The notes: generated from the letters alone by a model not told the origin. DNA of 39,865 nt from RGIG5327 sp045612485 (GCA_045612485.1 JAZKZE010000055.1:1-39865); one strand, 5' to 3'; shown: positions 16,935 to 26,201, counted from the first letter of the stretch. Numbers and translations: made by a program.

Positions 16935-18248
16935 TCAAGCCTCCTTCTTTATGACAAGAAATCCGTTTTCCTTTATGCCAAGAGTTTTTCCGGAAACTTC
17001 CGTCCCTCTTTCCAGCAGTATCTTTCCGGAGGAAAATTCAGAAAGAATATCCAATTGAGCAGAAACTTTTTCATTGCCCAAATTTATGATACAAAGGATC
17101 TTTTCCCCGTTTGAGGCAGTACGCACATAGGTACAGAGAGATCCTTTTGCCGGATTATCGAAAAAAAGCATCGTTCCATTACGCAATGCTTCCTCTTTTC
17201 TGTGGAGTTCTGCCAAACGGGCAAGGAAAGAAATCCTTTCTGACGGATCTTTGCTGCGGTCAATGGTAAATTCCCCTTTCTTACCGAAAATACTGTGTCT
17301 GGAAGTATCGGAATATTCGCATCCATTGTAAAGGAAAGGTACTCCGGGAACAGTATAACACAATACATAGGAAGCTTCACACTTGTGAGAGGAGATCTTT
17401 TCCACTCTTGCATAATACATATCATTGGCTGTATCATGGTGTTCAATGGCACGGATGAGAACAGCTCCGTTCCTTGCTTCATCCGCCTCCTCATAGGCTA
17501 TCTGCAAAGAAACTACCGGCATACCGCTATTGAATATGGCGGGGAAACAGTGCTGTGTCCACCATTGACAGTAATTTATATCAAAAGCCTCATCCTGATC
17601 CTCTTTCCGGCTCTGGATCTCACACTCATCCAGCATGATGAAAGGCTTTTTGATCCTTTCCACTCTTCTTCTGCCCTCCACCCAGAAATCCAGCGGAACA
17701 GAAGCACCCACATCGCAGCGGTAACCGTCTATATCAAACTCTTTTACAAAATATTCCATATTGTACCAGAGATATTCCCGCAGTTCAGGAGAAGAAAAAT
17801 CCAGAGAACAGAAATTGTAATTATTGATCTTTATGTTGCCGTTTTCATCTCTTTTCACATAAGAAGGATGATCTTTGCCGAATGTGGGGCCGCAGTGACC
17901 GTAAACAAGATCCAGCATGACTTTCAAATTCAGAGAGTGCGCCTTTTTCACAAAGGAACGCAACCCTTCATCTCCTCCATATTCCTCATCTATGGCAAAA
18001 TAGTTATTGAGGCGGTAGGGGTTGCGGGGATTGTTGGTAAGGGAGCGTTTCTGCCGCATACTCCAGGAAGAGGGATCTTTCTCCTCGTCTGATTCCGCAA
18101 TGGAACAGAGATAAACTATATCCGCCCCCGTCGCCGCCACATCCGGCAGAAATTTTTCTGCGGCAGCAAATGTCCCTTCTTTTGTAAATACACGCAGATT
18201 GATCTGATAGATCACAGCGTCCTTTACTTCTTCAAGGATATTTTTCAT
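16935..18248 (-). CDS. GH13 alpha-amylase family hydrolase, cytoplasmic (operon gene 3)
   Basis: This 437-residue protein has the GH13 barrel motifs in order: DLVYGHCG (region I), DGYRCDVG with nucleophile D179 (region II), MLDECE with acid/base E208 (region III) and EHHDTAN with D272 (region IV). A C-terminal beta domain follows from about residue 360. Lack of a signal peptide implies action on intracellular alpha-glucosides or related sugars. The subfamily is unclear, and the His-rich region IV and short N-terminus are unlike standard alpha-amylases. The ATG at 18248 with AAGGAA upstream is preferred over a GTG at 18272 that overlaps the preceding gene. Confidence 0.85.
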   Translation of the reverse strand: MKNILEEVKDAVIYQINLRVFTKEGTFAAAEKFLPDVAATGADIVYLCSIAESDEEKDPSSWSMRQKRSLTNNPRNPYRLNNYFAIDEEYGGDEGLRSFVKKAHSLNLKVMLDLVYGHCGPTFGKDHPSYVKRDENGNIKINNYNFCSLDFSSPELREYLWYNMEYFVKEFDIDGYRCDVGASVPLDFWVEGRRRVERIKKPFIMLDECEIQSRKEDQDEAFDINYCQWWTQHCFPAIFNSGMPVVSLQIAYEEADEARNGAVLIRAIEHHDTANDMYYARVEKISSHKCEASYVLCYTVPGVPFLYNGCEYSDTSRHSIFGKKGEFTIDRSKDPSERISFLARLAELHRKEEALRNGTMLFFDNPAKGSLCTYVRTASNGEKILCIINLGNEKVSAQLDILSEFSSGKILLERGTEVSGKTLGIKENGFLVIKKEA

Positions 18249-18262
18249 ACTCTTTTCCTTTT

Positions 18263-19576
18263 TTATGACCACTGACGGTCATTGGACCATTCTTTATCCC
18301 ATTCCTCCGTACCTGCCCATGCTTCAGGAAATTCCGGATGCAGTTTTTCTTTGATGAGATCTTCATTCAGGGCTTCGATCCCCAGACCGGGGGTGTTGGG
18401 TACATCAATAAATCCGCCGTCATATTTCAGGGAGGGTATCACCAGATCCCCCCACCAGGGAACATCCACACTGTGCAGTTCCAGACTCATAAAGTTGCGT
18501 GTTGCGGCGGCAACATGAACTGCGGCAAGACATCCCACAGGACTTTCTGCCATGTGAAGATTCATCTGTACGCCGTAATCTTCCGCCATATCGCCGATCT
18601 TTTTCGTTTCCATGATCCCGCCGGCTGTCAGTACATCCGGGTGGACAACTGCCAATGCCCCGCTTTCAAAGAGGGGTTTGAAACTTTCCTTGAGGTAAAT
18701 ATCCTCTCCGGTTCCCAGAGGAACGGTGGTTGCTTCATGCAGACGCACCCACTGATCGGTCATCTGCCAGGGAACAGCATCCTCCATCCAGGAAAGATTG
18801 TATTTTTCCAGTCTTTTTGCAAGTTTTATACAATCTTCCAGAGGAATGTGTCCCAGATGGTCAATGGCGATAGGTACTTCATAACCGACAACTTTCCGGC
18901 AGTCGGCAAAATAATTTTCCAGAAAGTCCAGTCCTGTTTCCGTAAGATGGATCCCGGTAAAGGGGTGGGCTGTATTAAAGAGATCGTAGGCGGCTCCCCG
19001 CATGGCGGAAGGATTGATGGAACCGTGAGGAGTTTTGAATACCTGTTTATACTCCTTCATGGTCTCCAGAAATCCCAGAGGGGCACACAATGCTCCGGGG
19101 ACATTCATCAGTAGTTCGATCCCAAGATCCATTTTCAGGAAGGTGAAACCTCTTGCCATACGTTCCTTCAGGGCGTTGCCCATATCGTGACCGTTTCCTT
19201 CACTGTCTGTATCGCAGTAACAGCGGATCTTATCCCGGAATTTCCCGCCCAGAAGCTGCCAGACAGGTACTCCCCAGACTTTTCCGGCAATATCCCAGCA
19301 GGCTACTTCAATAGCACAAACTCCTCCCGCCTGACGGGAGTGACCGCCAAACTGTTTGATGCGGCGGAAGATCTTTTCCACATTACAGGGATTTTCCCCG
19401 ATGATACGGCTTTTGAGCATGGCTGCATAGGTTCGGGAAGAAGCGTCACGCACTTCCCCATATCCGATGATCCCCTGATTGGTATAGAGTTTGAGCAGAG
19501 TACATCTTTTGGGGGCACCGTCGATATCCGCAAAACGCATATCCGTGATTTTCAGTGTGGATGGATCGATTTTCAT
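18263..19576 (-). CDS. Enolase-superfamily (mandelate racemase/muconate lactonizing) sugar-acid dehydratase (operon gene 2)
   Basis: The 437-residue protein has the enolase-superfamily capping domain and barrel. The metal ligands are D239 (AIDHLG), E265 (WMEDAVP) and E291 (GEDIYL), evenly spaced by 26 residues as in the family. The KMD motif after FL supplies a candidate base, and H341 with E344 in NLHMAESP lies at the end of the barrel. Related enzymes dehydrate aldonic or uronic acids to 2-keto-3-deoxy acids. The exact acid is not predictable. It starts one base after the IclR stop and is probably controlled by that regulator. AGGAG precedes the ATG. Confidence 0.85.
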   Translation of the reverse strand: MKIDPSTLKITDMRFADIDGAPKRCTLLKLYTNQGIIGYGEVRDASSRTYAAMLKSRIIGENPCNVEKIFRRIKQFGGHSRQAGGVCAIEVACWDIAGKVWGVPVWQLLGGKFRDKIRCYCDTDSEGNGHDMGNALKERMARGFTFLKMDLGIELLMNVPGALCAPLGFLETMKEYKQVFKTPHGSINPSAMRGAAYDLFNTAHPFTGIHLTETGLDFLENYFADCRKVVGYEVPIAIDHLGHIPLEDCIKLAKRLEKYNLSWMEDAVPWQMTDQWVRLHEATTVPLGTGEDIYLKESFKPLFESGALAVVHPDVLTAGGIMETKKIGDMAEDYGVQMNLHMAESPVGCLAAVHVAAATRNFMSLELHSVDVPWWGDLVIPSLKYDGGFIDVPNTPGLGIEALNEDLIKEKLHPEFPEAWAGTEEWDKEWSNDRQWS

Positions 19577-19577
19577 T

Positions 19578-20333
19578 TTATTCTCCTTTTTTGATCATAT
19601 TTTCACATTTTTCACATGTTTCTTTCAAAAGCATTATATATTTTTTCTGTGCTTTGGCATCCAGATCATGCCGGGGCAGAATAAAGGTGAGGGCAGCTGC
19701 GGTTTTACCGGAACTGTCTTTCACCGGAACAGAAAAAGCACAGATATGCCAGCGGTTGTTTTCATTATGGCAGTAGCCATATTTATGCAGAAAATCCCTG
19801 CGGTCAAAAATAAGCTGCGGAACGTTTTTTTCCGGAATATCCGTTTCACAGTTTTCGGCAAGAAGAAGGATATTTTCTTTGGTTTCCTCTGCAAGAAGGA
19901 CAGCTCCCACACTTCCTTCAATTACAGGAAAACGGGAAGCGCGTTTACCGGAAAAAGCGGGAGTCATCTCGCTTCCGGATGGATCGGAACGGTAGATGGT
20001 AAGCTGGAAACTTCCCTGCCGGATGGAGAGTTTACACCCTATTTCATATTTGCGGGAAACCTGTTCCAGGATGGTAAGCAATCCTTCCGGAAAAAGAAAG
20101 GAGCTGCGGAACCCCATAAAGAGGGGATAAAGAGCCTTGCCGGGATGATATACGCTGTTTTCATCTTTCCGTACCCATTCTTTTGCAAGAAGGGTTTGCA
20201 GTATCCGGTAACAGGTACTCATGGAAATATGCAGTTTCTCCTTCAGTTGGGATTGTGTAAGCCCTTTTTCTTCTGAAGAAAGAAGTTCCAGTAAAGCAAG
20301 AGTTTTTTCTACAGCGGGAATATTATTGTTCAT
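19578..20333 (-). CDS. IclR family transcriptional regulator (operon gene 1)
   Basis: The 251-residue protein has an N-terminal winged helix-turn-helix (about residues 6-68, with LTQSQLKEKLHISMSTCYRI as the recognition region). A C-terminal IclR effector-binding domain follows from about residue 85. IclR proteins usually regulate their own operon in response to a small organic acid or sugar acid. It leads the tightly packed seven-gene operon. Palindromic TGTTCA/TGAACA sites overlap its start codon and the -10, a likely autoregulatory operator. Confidence 0.9.
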   Translation of the reverse strand: MNNNIPAVEKTLALLELLSSEEKGLTQSQLKEKLHISMSTCYRILQTLLAKEWVRKDENSVYHPGKALYPLFMGFRSSFLFPEGLLTILEQVSRKYEIGCKLSIRQGSFQLTIYRSDPSGSEMTPAFSGKRASRFPVIEGSVGAVLLAEETKENILLLAENCETDIPEKNVPQLIFDRRDFLHKYGYCHNENNRWHICAFSVPVKDSSGKTAAALTFILPRHDLDAKAQKKYIMLLKETCEKCENMIKKGE

Positions 20334-20395
20334 ATTTGAACATCCTGTTTTATTTTCTGAACATTATACAATAGCACAGAAAAACCTTCTGTCAA
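20327..20395 (-). promoter_or_regulatory. Promoter and candidate IclR operator
   Basis: Reading leftwards, TTGACA (complement of 20390-20395) is followed 21 bp later by a perfect TATAAT (complement of 20363-20368). A perfect palindrome with arms TGTTCA (20327-20332) and TGAACA (20337-20342) overlaps the IclR start codon. A third TGAACA half-site at 20358-20363 touches the -10. The two TGAACA copies are 21 bp apart, about two helical turns. The over-long spacer suggests the promoter is weak without help. Confidence 0.6.
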
Positions 20396-20512
20396 GTCCC
20401 GGAAGCAAATAAAAAATGATTTTCAAAGCTGTTCCATAAACATTTCAGAAAACAGAGTTGAAAAAACTTTTGAAAGGTGTATTGTATTGCAGAATACAAA
20501 AAGGAGCATATC

Positions 20513-21244
20513 ATGAGAGAAGATCTTGAAAATAAAGTAGTCATCCTTACCGGTGCCGGAGGCGGTATCGGAAGTGCCATAGCAGAAAAACTTGCTCAAA
20601 GAAAGATGAAAATCGTTCTTTTCGGCGGCAATAATATTGAAAAACTGGAAAAAACAAAGGAAAAAGTTCAATTGTATTCCTCTTCCCTTATGCTGCCCGG
20701 CAATCTTACTGATTTGGATTTTATGACTTCAGCCATTGAAACAGTCCTTTCCACATTCGGAAAAATCGATATTCTCATCAATAATGCGGGACTGGCTCAA
20801 AGTACTCCCTTTGAAGAGATCACGGAAAAAGAATTTGACCGTCTTATGAATATCAATGTAAGGACACCCTTTTTCCTTACTCAAAAAATCATCCCTTTTC
20901 TGAAAAAATCAGATTACGGCACCATTATCAATATTGCTTCTGTGGTAAGTCATGCAGGCTATCCGCTGCAAAGCGTATATACTGCCTCAAAACACGCTCT
21001 TCTGGGACTTACAAAAAGTATTGCAAGAGAGTATTATAAAGAAAATATCCGGGTACACGCCATCTGTCCCGGGGGAGTTTATACAGATATGGTGAAAGTT
21101 TCCCGCCCGGATCTCACACCGGAAGGCATGATCATGCCTGAAGAGATCGCTGATATTCTCTGTTTCCTCCTGGAAAACAGGGGCAATGCTGTGATAGATG
21201 AGATCCTTGTCCACAGGGGCAATAAAGAACCCTTCCTTGTATAA
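20513..21244 (+). CDS. SDR family NAD(P)-dependent oxidoreductase
   Basis: The 243-residue classical short-chain dehydrogenase has TGAGGGIG at 13-20, NNAG at 90-93 and the catalytic tetrad N115, S143, Y156 and K160. The conserved residues fall at the same numbers as in the SDR at 13821-14573, but the sequences differ enough that they are not recent duplicates. The substrate is unknown. The ATG at 20513 with AAGGAG at 20501-20506 is preferred over an upstream in-frame start at 20477. It is divergent from the IclR operon across a 179-bp gap, so the regulator might also act on it. A terminator follows directly. Confidence 0.88.
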   Translation: MREDLENKVVILTGAGGGIGSAIAEKLAQRKMKIVLFGGNNIEKLEKTKEKVQLYSSSLMLPGNLTDLDFMTSAIETVLSTFGKIDILINNAGLAQSTPFEEITEKEFDRLMNINVRTPFFLTQKIIPFLKKSDYGTIINIASVVSHAGYPLQSVYTASKHALLGLTKSIAREYYKENIRVHAICPGGVYTDMVKVSRPDLTPEGMIMPEEIADILCFLLENRGNAVIDEILVHRGNKEPFLV

Positions 21245-21276
21245 AAAAGAGGGGATGCAGCAACATCCCCCTTTTT
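21244..21276. terminator. Bidirectional intrinsic terminator
   Basis: Arms GGGGATG (21251-21257) and CATCCCC (21264-21270) with a 6-nt loop are flanked by an A-run on the left and a T-run on the right. It can therefore end transcription from both the SDR gene (+) and the convergent nitroreductase gene (-). Confidence 0.85.
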
Positions 21277-21306
21277 ATTCCGGTAAAATAAATTTTTGAT
21301 CGGTAT

Positions 21307-21861
21307 TTATTCCCAGGAATTGAAAGAACAGACTTCCTTCAACTCTTTGCGTACTTTGGCGAAAGAAGATTTTTCCGCACTGTGACCGATGGCAAGAACA
21401 AGCCGTACTTCATTGCCTTCCGGGATACCAAAATATTTTTCCATCTTTTTCTGATCGTTCATACCGATAACACAAGTGGAAAGTCCCATGGAAAATGCCT
21501 GATGACACATATTCATACAGGCTGCTCCCAGATCCCCCTGTGCAAATCTCTGTGTATTTCCGTAATGATCCACAACACACTGCATGACTCTTGTCTTCTG
21601 TTCCACAAAAAGTATGAAAGCAGGAACCTGATGCCGCCAGGGAGCACCGCTTACATTATTTTCCAGTACAAGGGCATCACAAAGTTTTTCTTTTGCTTCC
21701 GGGGAATCCACCACGATAAATTTCCAGGGCTGGGAGTTGCATCCGCTGGGAGTAAGTCTTCCCGCCTCAACGATCTTCAGAAGTTCATCCCTTGTGACCT
21801 TTTTATCCGGATCATACGCCCGGCAGCTTTTTCTTTCCCTCATTATCTCAAGAAAATCCAT
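21307..21861 (-). CDS. Nitroreductase family FMN-dependent oxidoreductase
   Basis: The 184-residue protein shows the nitroreductase pattern: RERKSCRAYDPDKKV at the N-terminus for FMN phosphate contact, TPSGCNSQPWKFIVVD near residues 37-52, and a C-terminal LAIGH segment. Members transfer electrons from NAD(P)H through FMN to nitro compounds, quinones or flavins. The physiological substrate is unknown. An AAAGGATC site precedes the ATG. It lies 39 nt after the ABC exporter gene on the same strand and may be cotranscribed. Confidence 0.88.
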   Translation of the reverse strand: MDFLEIMRERKSCRAYDPDKKVTRDELLKIVEAGRLTPSGCNSQPWKFIVVDSPEAKEKLCDALVLENNVSGAPWRHQVPAFILFVEQKTRVMQCVVDHYGNTQRFAQGDLGAACMNMCHQAFSMGLSTCVIGMNDQKKMEKYFGIPEGNEVRLVLAIGHSAEKSSFAKVRKELKEVCSFNSWE

Positions 21862-21900
21862 TTACGATCCTTTCGTTTAAGCTTACATTTAAAAGAACTC

Positions 21901-23718
21901 TTACTTTGCCCAGCGTTTTTTGGCGGTTCTTTCCAGTTCCAGGGCTCTGGGGTGCTGCTGATAGAAAATGTTGCTGTTTATATTTTCTTCCCCGTCTTCC
22001 TCGGTAGCGGCTTTACGCTGGGTTTCATAAAGATCTTTATAAGTACCTTCCTGTTCCATAAGTTCTTCATGTGTCCCCTTCTGGGCGATCACGCCATCTT
22101 TCAATACCACGATCATATCCGCATTGCGGATGGTGGAAAGACGGTGGGCAATGATAATAGTGGTACGGTTTTCCATAAGGGAATCCAATGCCTGCTGCAC
22201 CAGTTTTTCAGATACTGTATCCAAAGCACTTGTAGCTTCGTCCAGAAGAAGTATCCCCGGATTTTTCAATACAGCACGGGCAATGGCAAGACGCTGCTTC
22301 TGTCCGCCGGAAAGAGTGGCTCCGTTTTCACCTATAGTAGTATCATAGCCATTTTCCAGTTTTTCAACAAATTCCGCCACATTTGCCACTCTTGCGGCTT
22401 CTTCTATTTCTTCCATTGTGGCATCCGGTTTACCGTAAGCAAGGTTATCTCTGATGGAACCGCTGAAAAGGAAAGGTTCCTGCAAAACAACACCGATCTG
22501 ACTGCGGTAGGAATCCTGGGTAAAAGATCTTATATCCTTGTCATCAATACGGATGGCTCCATCACAGACATCATAAAACCGCAATACCAGATTCCCGATA
22601 GTGGATTTTCCGCATCCGGAATGTCCCACAAGTGCAACTTTCTGACCGGGTTTGATGGTCAACGAAAAATCTTTCAATACAGGAGCATCCGCATATTTGA
22701 AAGACACATGATCGAAAACGATCTCCCCTTTGAAGGGTTTGGCTGTTTTGGCATTGGGGGAATCCTTTATCTCCGGGATCACCTTCAATAAATTCATGAT
22801 TCTCTGTGCTCCGGCAAGTCCCTGGGAAAGGGTATTCATCTGGGCGGCAAGAGCATTGATGGGACCGACCTGAAGTCCTATATAAGAATAGAACGCCACA
22901 AAATCCCCTACTGTAAAGTCTGCTGTACCCGCCATGGAGATTCCGCAGCCGATAATGGTAAGATATGTGGTAAGGGTAAGGGCGTCAAACGCCCCGTAAC
23001 ACATATTATTCTGCAAGTTGAGTTTGATGGCAAGATCCAGTGTGGGCCGCATATTGCTGAAAAAGTGACGGCATTCACTGCGTTCCTTGGAAAATGACTT
23101 TACAACCTTGATCCCGTTGATGGTTTCCGCAAGGTTGGCAGAAATTTCCGACATCTTTTCCTGCAATTCCCTGGAAGTCTTTCTCAATCTCTTATTGGAA
23201 AAATAAAAGTTCACAAAATGCAGTGGCAAAGCACACATGGCAATAAGTCCCAGTTTCCAGTTAAGGAAAAATACTGCAAAAGTAATGAGTCCCATAGTGA
23301 AAAATTCTGTGATCCAGGCAATGGAAAGCCCGATCAATCCCTGAAGAAGTGCCACATCGCTTATAACGTTGGAGATAAGTTTTCCGGTACGGTATTCTTC
23401 ATAAAACCGGAGAGAAAGACTCTGCAAATGTTTGAAGATCCTCTGACGCACATCCAGAAGTCCCCTTGTAACAGTGAATGTCCCCAGATAACCGCATACG
23501 ATACGCATGATGATACGCATGGTATAAACGGCGATCATGATCACTGCAAGCAGGAAAAAGAATCCGTAATCTTTATGCGGTATCACCCGGTCGATGACAA
23601 ACTTCATAAGAAGCGGCATGGTCAGACCAAGGCAGGAAAAGATTGCGGCTGTAATAGCGGAAATGAATATCATCCATCGGTACTGAAAGAACAAAGCGGA
23701 AAGCTTGAATTCAGTCAT
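21901..23718 (-). CDS. ABC transporter, fused permease/ATPase (MsbA/BmrA-like exporter)
   Basis: This 605-residue half-transporter has about six membrane helices in residues 15-310. The ATPase domain follows: Walker A GHSGCGKST near residues 370-378, Q-loop VVLQEPFLFSG, signature LSGGQKQRLAIARA, Walker B ILLLDEATSALD and H-loop IIAHRLST. Homodimers of this type export lipids such as lipid A core, drugs or peptides. A lipid flippase role fits a Gram-negative envelope, but substrate cannot be read from the sequence. The C-terminal tail contains a QQHPRALELERTAKK segment. It starts 188 nt after the recF stop. Confidence 0.9.
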   Translation of the reverse strand: MTEFKLSALFFQYRWMIFISAITAAIFSCLGLTMPLLMKFVIDRVIPHKDYGFFFLLAVIMIAVYTMRIIMRIVCGYLGTFTVTRGLLDVRQRIFKHLQSLSLRFYEEYRTGKLISNVISDVALLQGLIGLSIAWITEFFTMGLITFAVFFLNWKLGLIAMCALPLHFVNFYFSNKRLRKTSRELQEKMSEISANLAETINGIKVVKSFSKERSECRHFFSNMRPTLDLAIKLNLQNNMCYGAFDALTLTTYLTIIGCGISMAGTADFTVGDFVAFYSYIGLQVGPINALAAQMNTLSQGLAGAQRIMNLLKVIPEIKDSPNAKTAKPFKGEIVFDHVSFKYADAPVLKDFSLTIKPGQKVALVGHSGCGKSTIGNLVLRFYDVCDGAIRIDDKDIRSFTQDSYRSQIGVVLQEPFLFSGSIRDNLAYGKPDATMEEIEEAARVANVAEFVEKLENGYDTTIGENGATLSGGQKQRLAIARAVLKNPGILLLDEATSALDTVSEKLVQQALDSLMENRTTIIIAHRLSTIRNADMIVVLKDGVIAQKGTHEELMEQEGTYKDLYETQRKAATEEDGEENINSNIFYQQHPRALELERTAKKRWAK

Positions 23719-23906
23719 TTTGGAAATTCTCCATATTTATTTCTTATTTTTGCTGCCGCCAGACACCTGTCACAGCGGAAAAACAGCGTTTACCTTTAAA
23801 ATTTGCCCCGTTATCAGCTTATTTCAAGCCCGGAATCAAAAAAAAACTGTTTTTTTTATGCCTGAATATATTTTCCTGTCCTTTCCTTCCGGACAATCTG
23901 ATTTTT

Positions 23907-25016
23907 TCAGTTGCTTTTCTCTGCTTTACCGGAAGAAATTTTCCATTTTGCAGAAAAACCATATTCTTTCATCTCTTCCGGAACCTCGGTAAAGGTATAA
24001 AAGATCTGTCCCCTGCCGGTTACTTCCCTGAAAAATGCTTCTCTTGCCTTTTTATCCAGATCTCCCAGTACATCATCCACAAGTACAATATTTTCCGCTG
24101 CCGTACTTCCGGGCATCTTTCCGGCATCATTCATGATCCGGTACTGGGCTAATTTCAATGCAAAGGAAGCTGTTCTCAACTGCCCTCTTGATCCGTAAGT
24201 CCTTAAAGATCTTTCATCCACAAGAAAATCCAATTCATCCTGATGAGGGCCTGTTGAGGTAAAACCTCTCTGCATATCCCTGAAAAAATCATTTTCCAGT
24301 TTTTTCCGGAAAGACTCTTTCTTTTCCGTACTTTCATGGTATCGCATACGGATCTGGAAATTTTCCAGTTCAGGACGTATGATGCTTATAACCTTTTTTG
24401 TCTCTTCAGAAAGTATATGGATATATTCTTTTCTCTTTTCCACAAGAAAACTGCCGCAGGAGGCAAGGATACTGTTATAGGAATCCAGAACAGCTTTTTC
24501 TTTTTCATCCCTGTTCCGGAAATTTTTCAGCAGAAAATTTCTGGATCTCAATGCAGTAGAATAATTCTGAAGAAAAGAATAATATTCCCGGTCAAGAAGG
24601 GAAATAAACATATCCATGAATCTTCTCCGCAACACAGATGTGCCGCTGATCAGAAGAGGATCATCCGGAAGAAAGGTAACACACCGCATCCGCCCTGTAA
24701 AATCGCTTGTTCTGCTCAGGGGAATGTGATCTATGGAAAATGATTTTTCCTCCCCGTAACGCACCTCCAGAAGGCTTTTCCAGCCCCCTTTGTTTTCGTG
24801 TCTGGCGGCAATACGGAAAAAAGGTGTTCCTATCCGGCTGATCTCCGAAGGTTTCAAAGTGCGGAAACTGCGGAGATTGGCTATAAAATAAATACTTTCC
24901 AGAATAGAAGTCTTGCCCTGCCCGTTTCCTCCCTCAAAAATGATCCTGCCGGGAGGAAAGGAAAATTCCGCACTCTCAAAAGAACGGAAATTTTCTATTT
25001 TCAATTCTGTAAGCAT
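23907..25016 (-). CDS. recF: DNA replication and repair protein RecF
   Basis: The 369-residue protein has the RecF/SMC-like ATPase layout. It starts MLTELKIENFRSFESAEF, carries Walker A GGNGQGKTS at 29-37, then GPHQDELDF, the signature region SRGQLRTASFALKLAQ and Walker B NIVLVDDVLGDLD. RecF loads RecA at single-strand gaps with RecO and RecR. It follows dnaN, as in many origin-proximal dnaA-dnaN-recF clusters, but an intrinsic terminator lies between them. dnaA is not in the window. Confidence 0.95.
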   Translation of the reverse strand: MLTELKIENFRSFESAEFSFPPGRIIFEGGNGQGKTSILESIYFIANLRSFRTLKPSEISRIGTPFFRIAARHENKGGWKSLLEVRYGEEKSFSIDHIPLSRTSDFTGRMRCVTFLPDDPLLISGTSVLRRRFMDMFISLLDREYYSFLQNYSTALRSRNFLLKNFRNRDEKEKAVLDSYNSILASCGSFLVEKRKEYIHILSEETKKVISIIRPELENFQIRMRYHESTEKKESFRKKLENDFFRDMQRGFTSTGPHQDELDFLVDERSLRTYGSRGQLRTASFALKLAQYRIMNDAGKMPGSTAAENIVLVDDVLGDLDKKAREAFFREVTGRGQIFYTFTEVPEEMKEYGFSAKWKISSGKAEKSN

Positions 25017-25047
25017 TTTATTCTGCCCTTTTCTTCAACTTTTCCGG

Positions 25048-25085
25048 AAAAAAAAAGGTCTTTCCCCTGTAGAAGAAGAAAGACC
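25048..25085 (-). terminator. Intrinsic terminator or attenuator between dnaN and recF
   Basis: On the minus strand the stem formed by 25057-25064 (GGTCTTTC) and 25078-25085 (GAAAGACC) is followed by a nine-U tract (25048-25056). An outer stem TTTTCCGG (25040-25047)/CCGGAAAA (25085-25092) could compete or extend it. It would reduce recF transcription from the dnaN promoter. Confidence 0.75.
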
Positions 25086-25103
25086 CGGAAAAACAGTTTT
25101 TTC

Positions 25104-26201
25104 TTACTTGTTGCGGATAGGCATGATCACATAAAGGAACCCGTCAGTAGTTTCAATGGCAATGGGATTGAATCCTTCATTGATCTTGATATTGACCTTA
25201 TCCACATTCACATGTTTGAAGGGATCGGCAAGCAGCATGGGGTTGAAAGAGAGGGAAATATCGGAATCCTCATAGGGGATCTGGATATATTCTTTTCCTT
25301 CACCGATGGAACTGTTGGATTCAAAAAGCAGCTGACCGGAAGTGAATGTAAGTTTGACAAAAGAGGAGACCACATCCGCAAGGGGAATACTTACGATTTC
25401 CAATGCGTCAATAAAGCTGGAGCAGGGGATCTCGATCTGTTTGGCAAAACCGGCAGGGATAACCTGTTTGTAGTTGGGATAATTTCCTTCGATAAGTTTG
25501 GATTGCAGAACGGTGACATCCGCCTTGAAACAGACCTGTTTGTCGTCAATTTCTATGGTAACATCCCCTTCTTTTTCCATAATACGTTTCAGTTCTGTGG
25601 CTGCCTTCAACGTAATGATGATATCCCCGTCGGAACCTTCGGAAGCATCTTCCAGAACTTTTTCCACAAGTGCAAGTCTTTTTCCATCGGTGGCAACAGC
25701 TGTAAAATTGCCTTCCTTTACGGAAAACAGGATGCCCTGAAGCACTTTTCTGGAATCATTGGGGCTGACTGCATAGGAAATATAGTCAATAATACGGCAG
25801 AGTTCAGACTGCTTCAATTTGAAACTTCTTGTAGGAGTGAAAGAGGCTGCGGGAGTAAAATCTTCCGGATCAAGTCCCATGATCATAAAGTTGGCTGTAC
25901 CGCAGTTGATGACAGTATGGAACTTTTCATTGGTATCAAATTCAACCTCTTCCCCTTTGAATTTGGAAACAAGTCCCAGAAGACGTTTTGCAGGAAGAGT
26001 GGTTCTTCCGGCAGTTTCCACAACCGCTTCAATTTTGGTAATAATCTGGATCTCGTGATCTGTGGTTGTAAGGGTAAGAGTATTATTCTCCGCTTCCATC
26101 AATACGTTTGCCAATATGGGAATGGTATTTTTGTTACCGATGATGTTGGATACTTTGGACAAAGCCTTCAGGAGGGCATCTCTTTTGGTCTTGAATTTCA
26201 T
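25104..26201 (-). CDS. dnaN: DNA polymerase III beta subunit (sliding clamp)
   Basis: The 365-residue protein is the processivity clamp. It starts MKFKTKRDALLKALSKVSNI and continues with TIPILANVLMEAENNTLTL and three clamp-like repeats. It ends with the family-typical YVIMPIRNK. Length matches the ~366-residue norm. It recruits DnaE, whose QGNLF motif lies in this window. GAAAGGCG precedes the ATG. The gene leads a minus-strand unit that points away from the candidate origin. Confidence 0.96.
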   Translation of the reverse strand: MKFKTKRDALLKALSKVSNIIGNKNTIPILANVLMEAENNTLTLTTTDHEIQIITKIEAVVETAGRTTLPAKRLLGLVSKFKGEEVEFDTNEKFHTVINCGTANFMIMGLDPEDFTPAASFTPTRSFKLKQSELCRIIDYISYAVSPNDSRKVLQGILFSVKEGNFTAVATDGKRLALVEKVLEDASEGSDGDIIITLKAATELKRIMEKEGDVTIEIDDKQVCFKADVTVLQSKLIEGNYPNYKQVIPAGFAKQIEIPCSSFIDALEIVSIPLADVVSSFVKLTFTSGQLLFESNSSIGEGKEYIQIPYEDSDISLSFNPMLLADPFKHVNVDKVNIKINEGFNPIAIETTDGFLYVIMPIRNK

